Positions 63,991 through 64,000 of a stretch of 64,000 bases of DNA are shown here, one piece after another; positions within the stretch are counted from its first letter, which is position 1; every line of letters begins with the position of its first letter. Origin of the DNA: Prorocentrum cordatum (lineage: Eukaryota; Sar; Dinophyceae; Prorocentrales; Prorocentraceae); contig CAUYUJ010020706.1 of the NCBI GenBank assembly GCA_963575745.1, forward strand, positions 28,501-92,500, in the 5' to 3' direction. Under the pieces are notes generated by a model. It was not told the DNA's origin. It did no database searches and saw nothing but the letters and a program-made list of their open reading frames with translations. Position numbers and translations under genes: made by a program.

Positions 63991-64000
63991 GGAACCAGTA

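Overview
The window looks like nuclear DNA of a dinoflagellate. Three things point there. Two sequences on the minus strand resemble the dinoflagellate spliced leader (44,077-44,098, 20 of 22 bases; 45,477-45,498, 18 of 22). The decayed retroelement families have the character of those in dinoflagellate genomes. Most of the DNA is GC-rich, repeat-dominated and almost free of host genes. The species cannot be named from the sequence.

Layout. 1-4.5 kb: a decayed minus-strand retroelement (gag-like region, reverse transcriptase, RNase H) running off the left edge. 4.5-9.7 kb: minisatellites and a long CA tract. 9.7-11.1 kb: arrays of a dispersed GC-rich repeat here called the CCAAGA repeat, in both orientations. 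11.4-23.2 kb: minus-strand debris of Ty1/copia-like elements (gag, RNase H and an accessory 'EWP' domain), interrupted by minisatellites, including a three-copy higher-order repeat at 16.3-17.1 kb. 23.4-24.0 kb: another CCAAGA array.

24.1-40.9 kb is the centrepiece: a plus-strand non-LTR retrotransposon of unusual size. ORF1 (24.4-27.0 kb) is followed by one giant reading frame (27.2-36.7 kb) that continues in a second frame (36.7-40.3 kb). In order it has a signal-peptide-like start, two hydrophobic segments, an ADP-ribosyltransferase-like segment, a Cys-rich segment, a long Pro/Ala/Gln-rich linker, an AP-type endonuclease, a reverse transcriptase, a CCHC motif, RNase H and a C-terminal coiled coil. 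Only two small frame lesions are evident, so it looks recently active. A 15-base motif, GGCGGCTTCAGCCCC, recurs through it in more than one reading frame.

40.9-46 kb: a CT tract that may be the element's tail, a gag-like remnant, and a broken minus-strand gene (42.8-43.6 kb) downstream of the better spliced-leader relic. 46-60 kb: very GC-rich decayed DNA with a 2.1-kb segmental duplication in an arrangement that would fit a circular intermediate, two more CCAAGA arrays and an array of short perfect hairpins (52.57-52.93 kb). 61.3-61.5 kb: one convincing host exon on the minus strand. 62-64 kb: simple repeats, a diverged 0.4-kb duplication and a terminal minisatellite.

No rRNA, tRNA, SL-RNA gene or CRISPR array was found. 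Most recognisable genes here are parts of mobile elements. Apart from the large non-LTR element, all are visibly broken.
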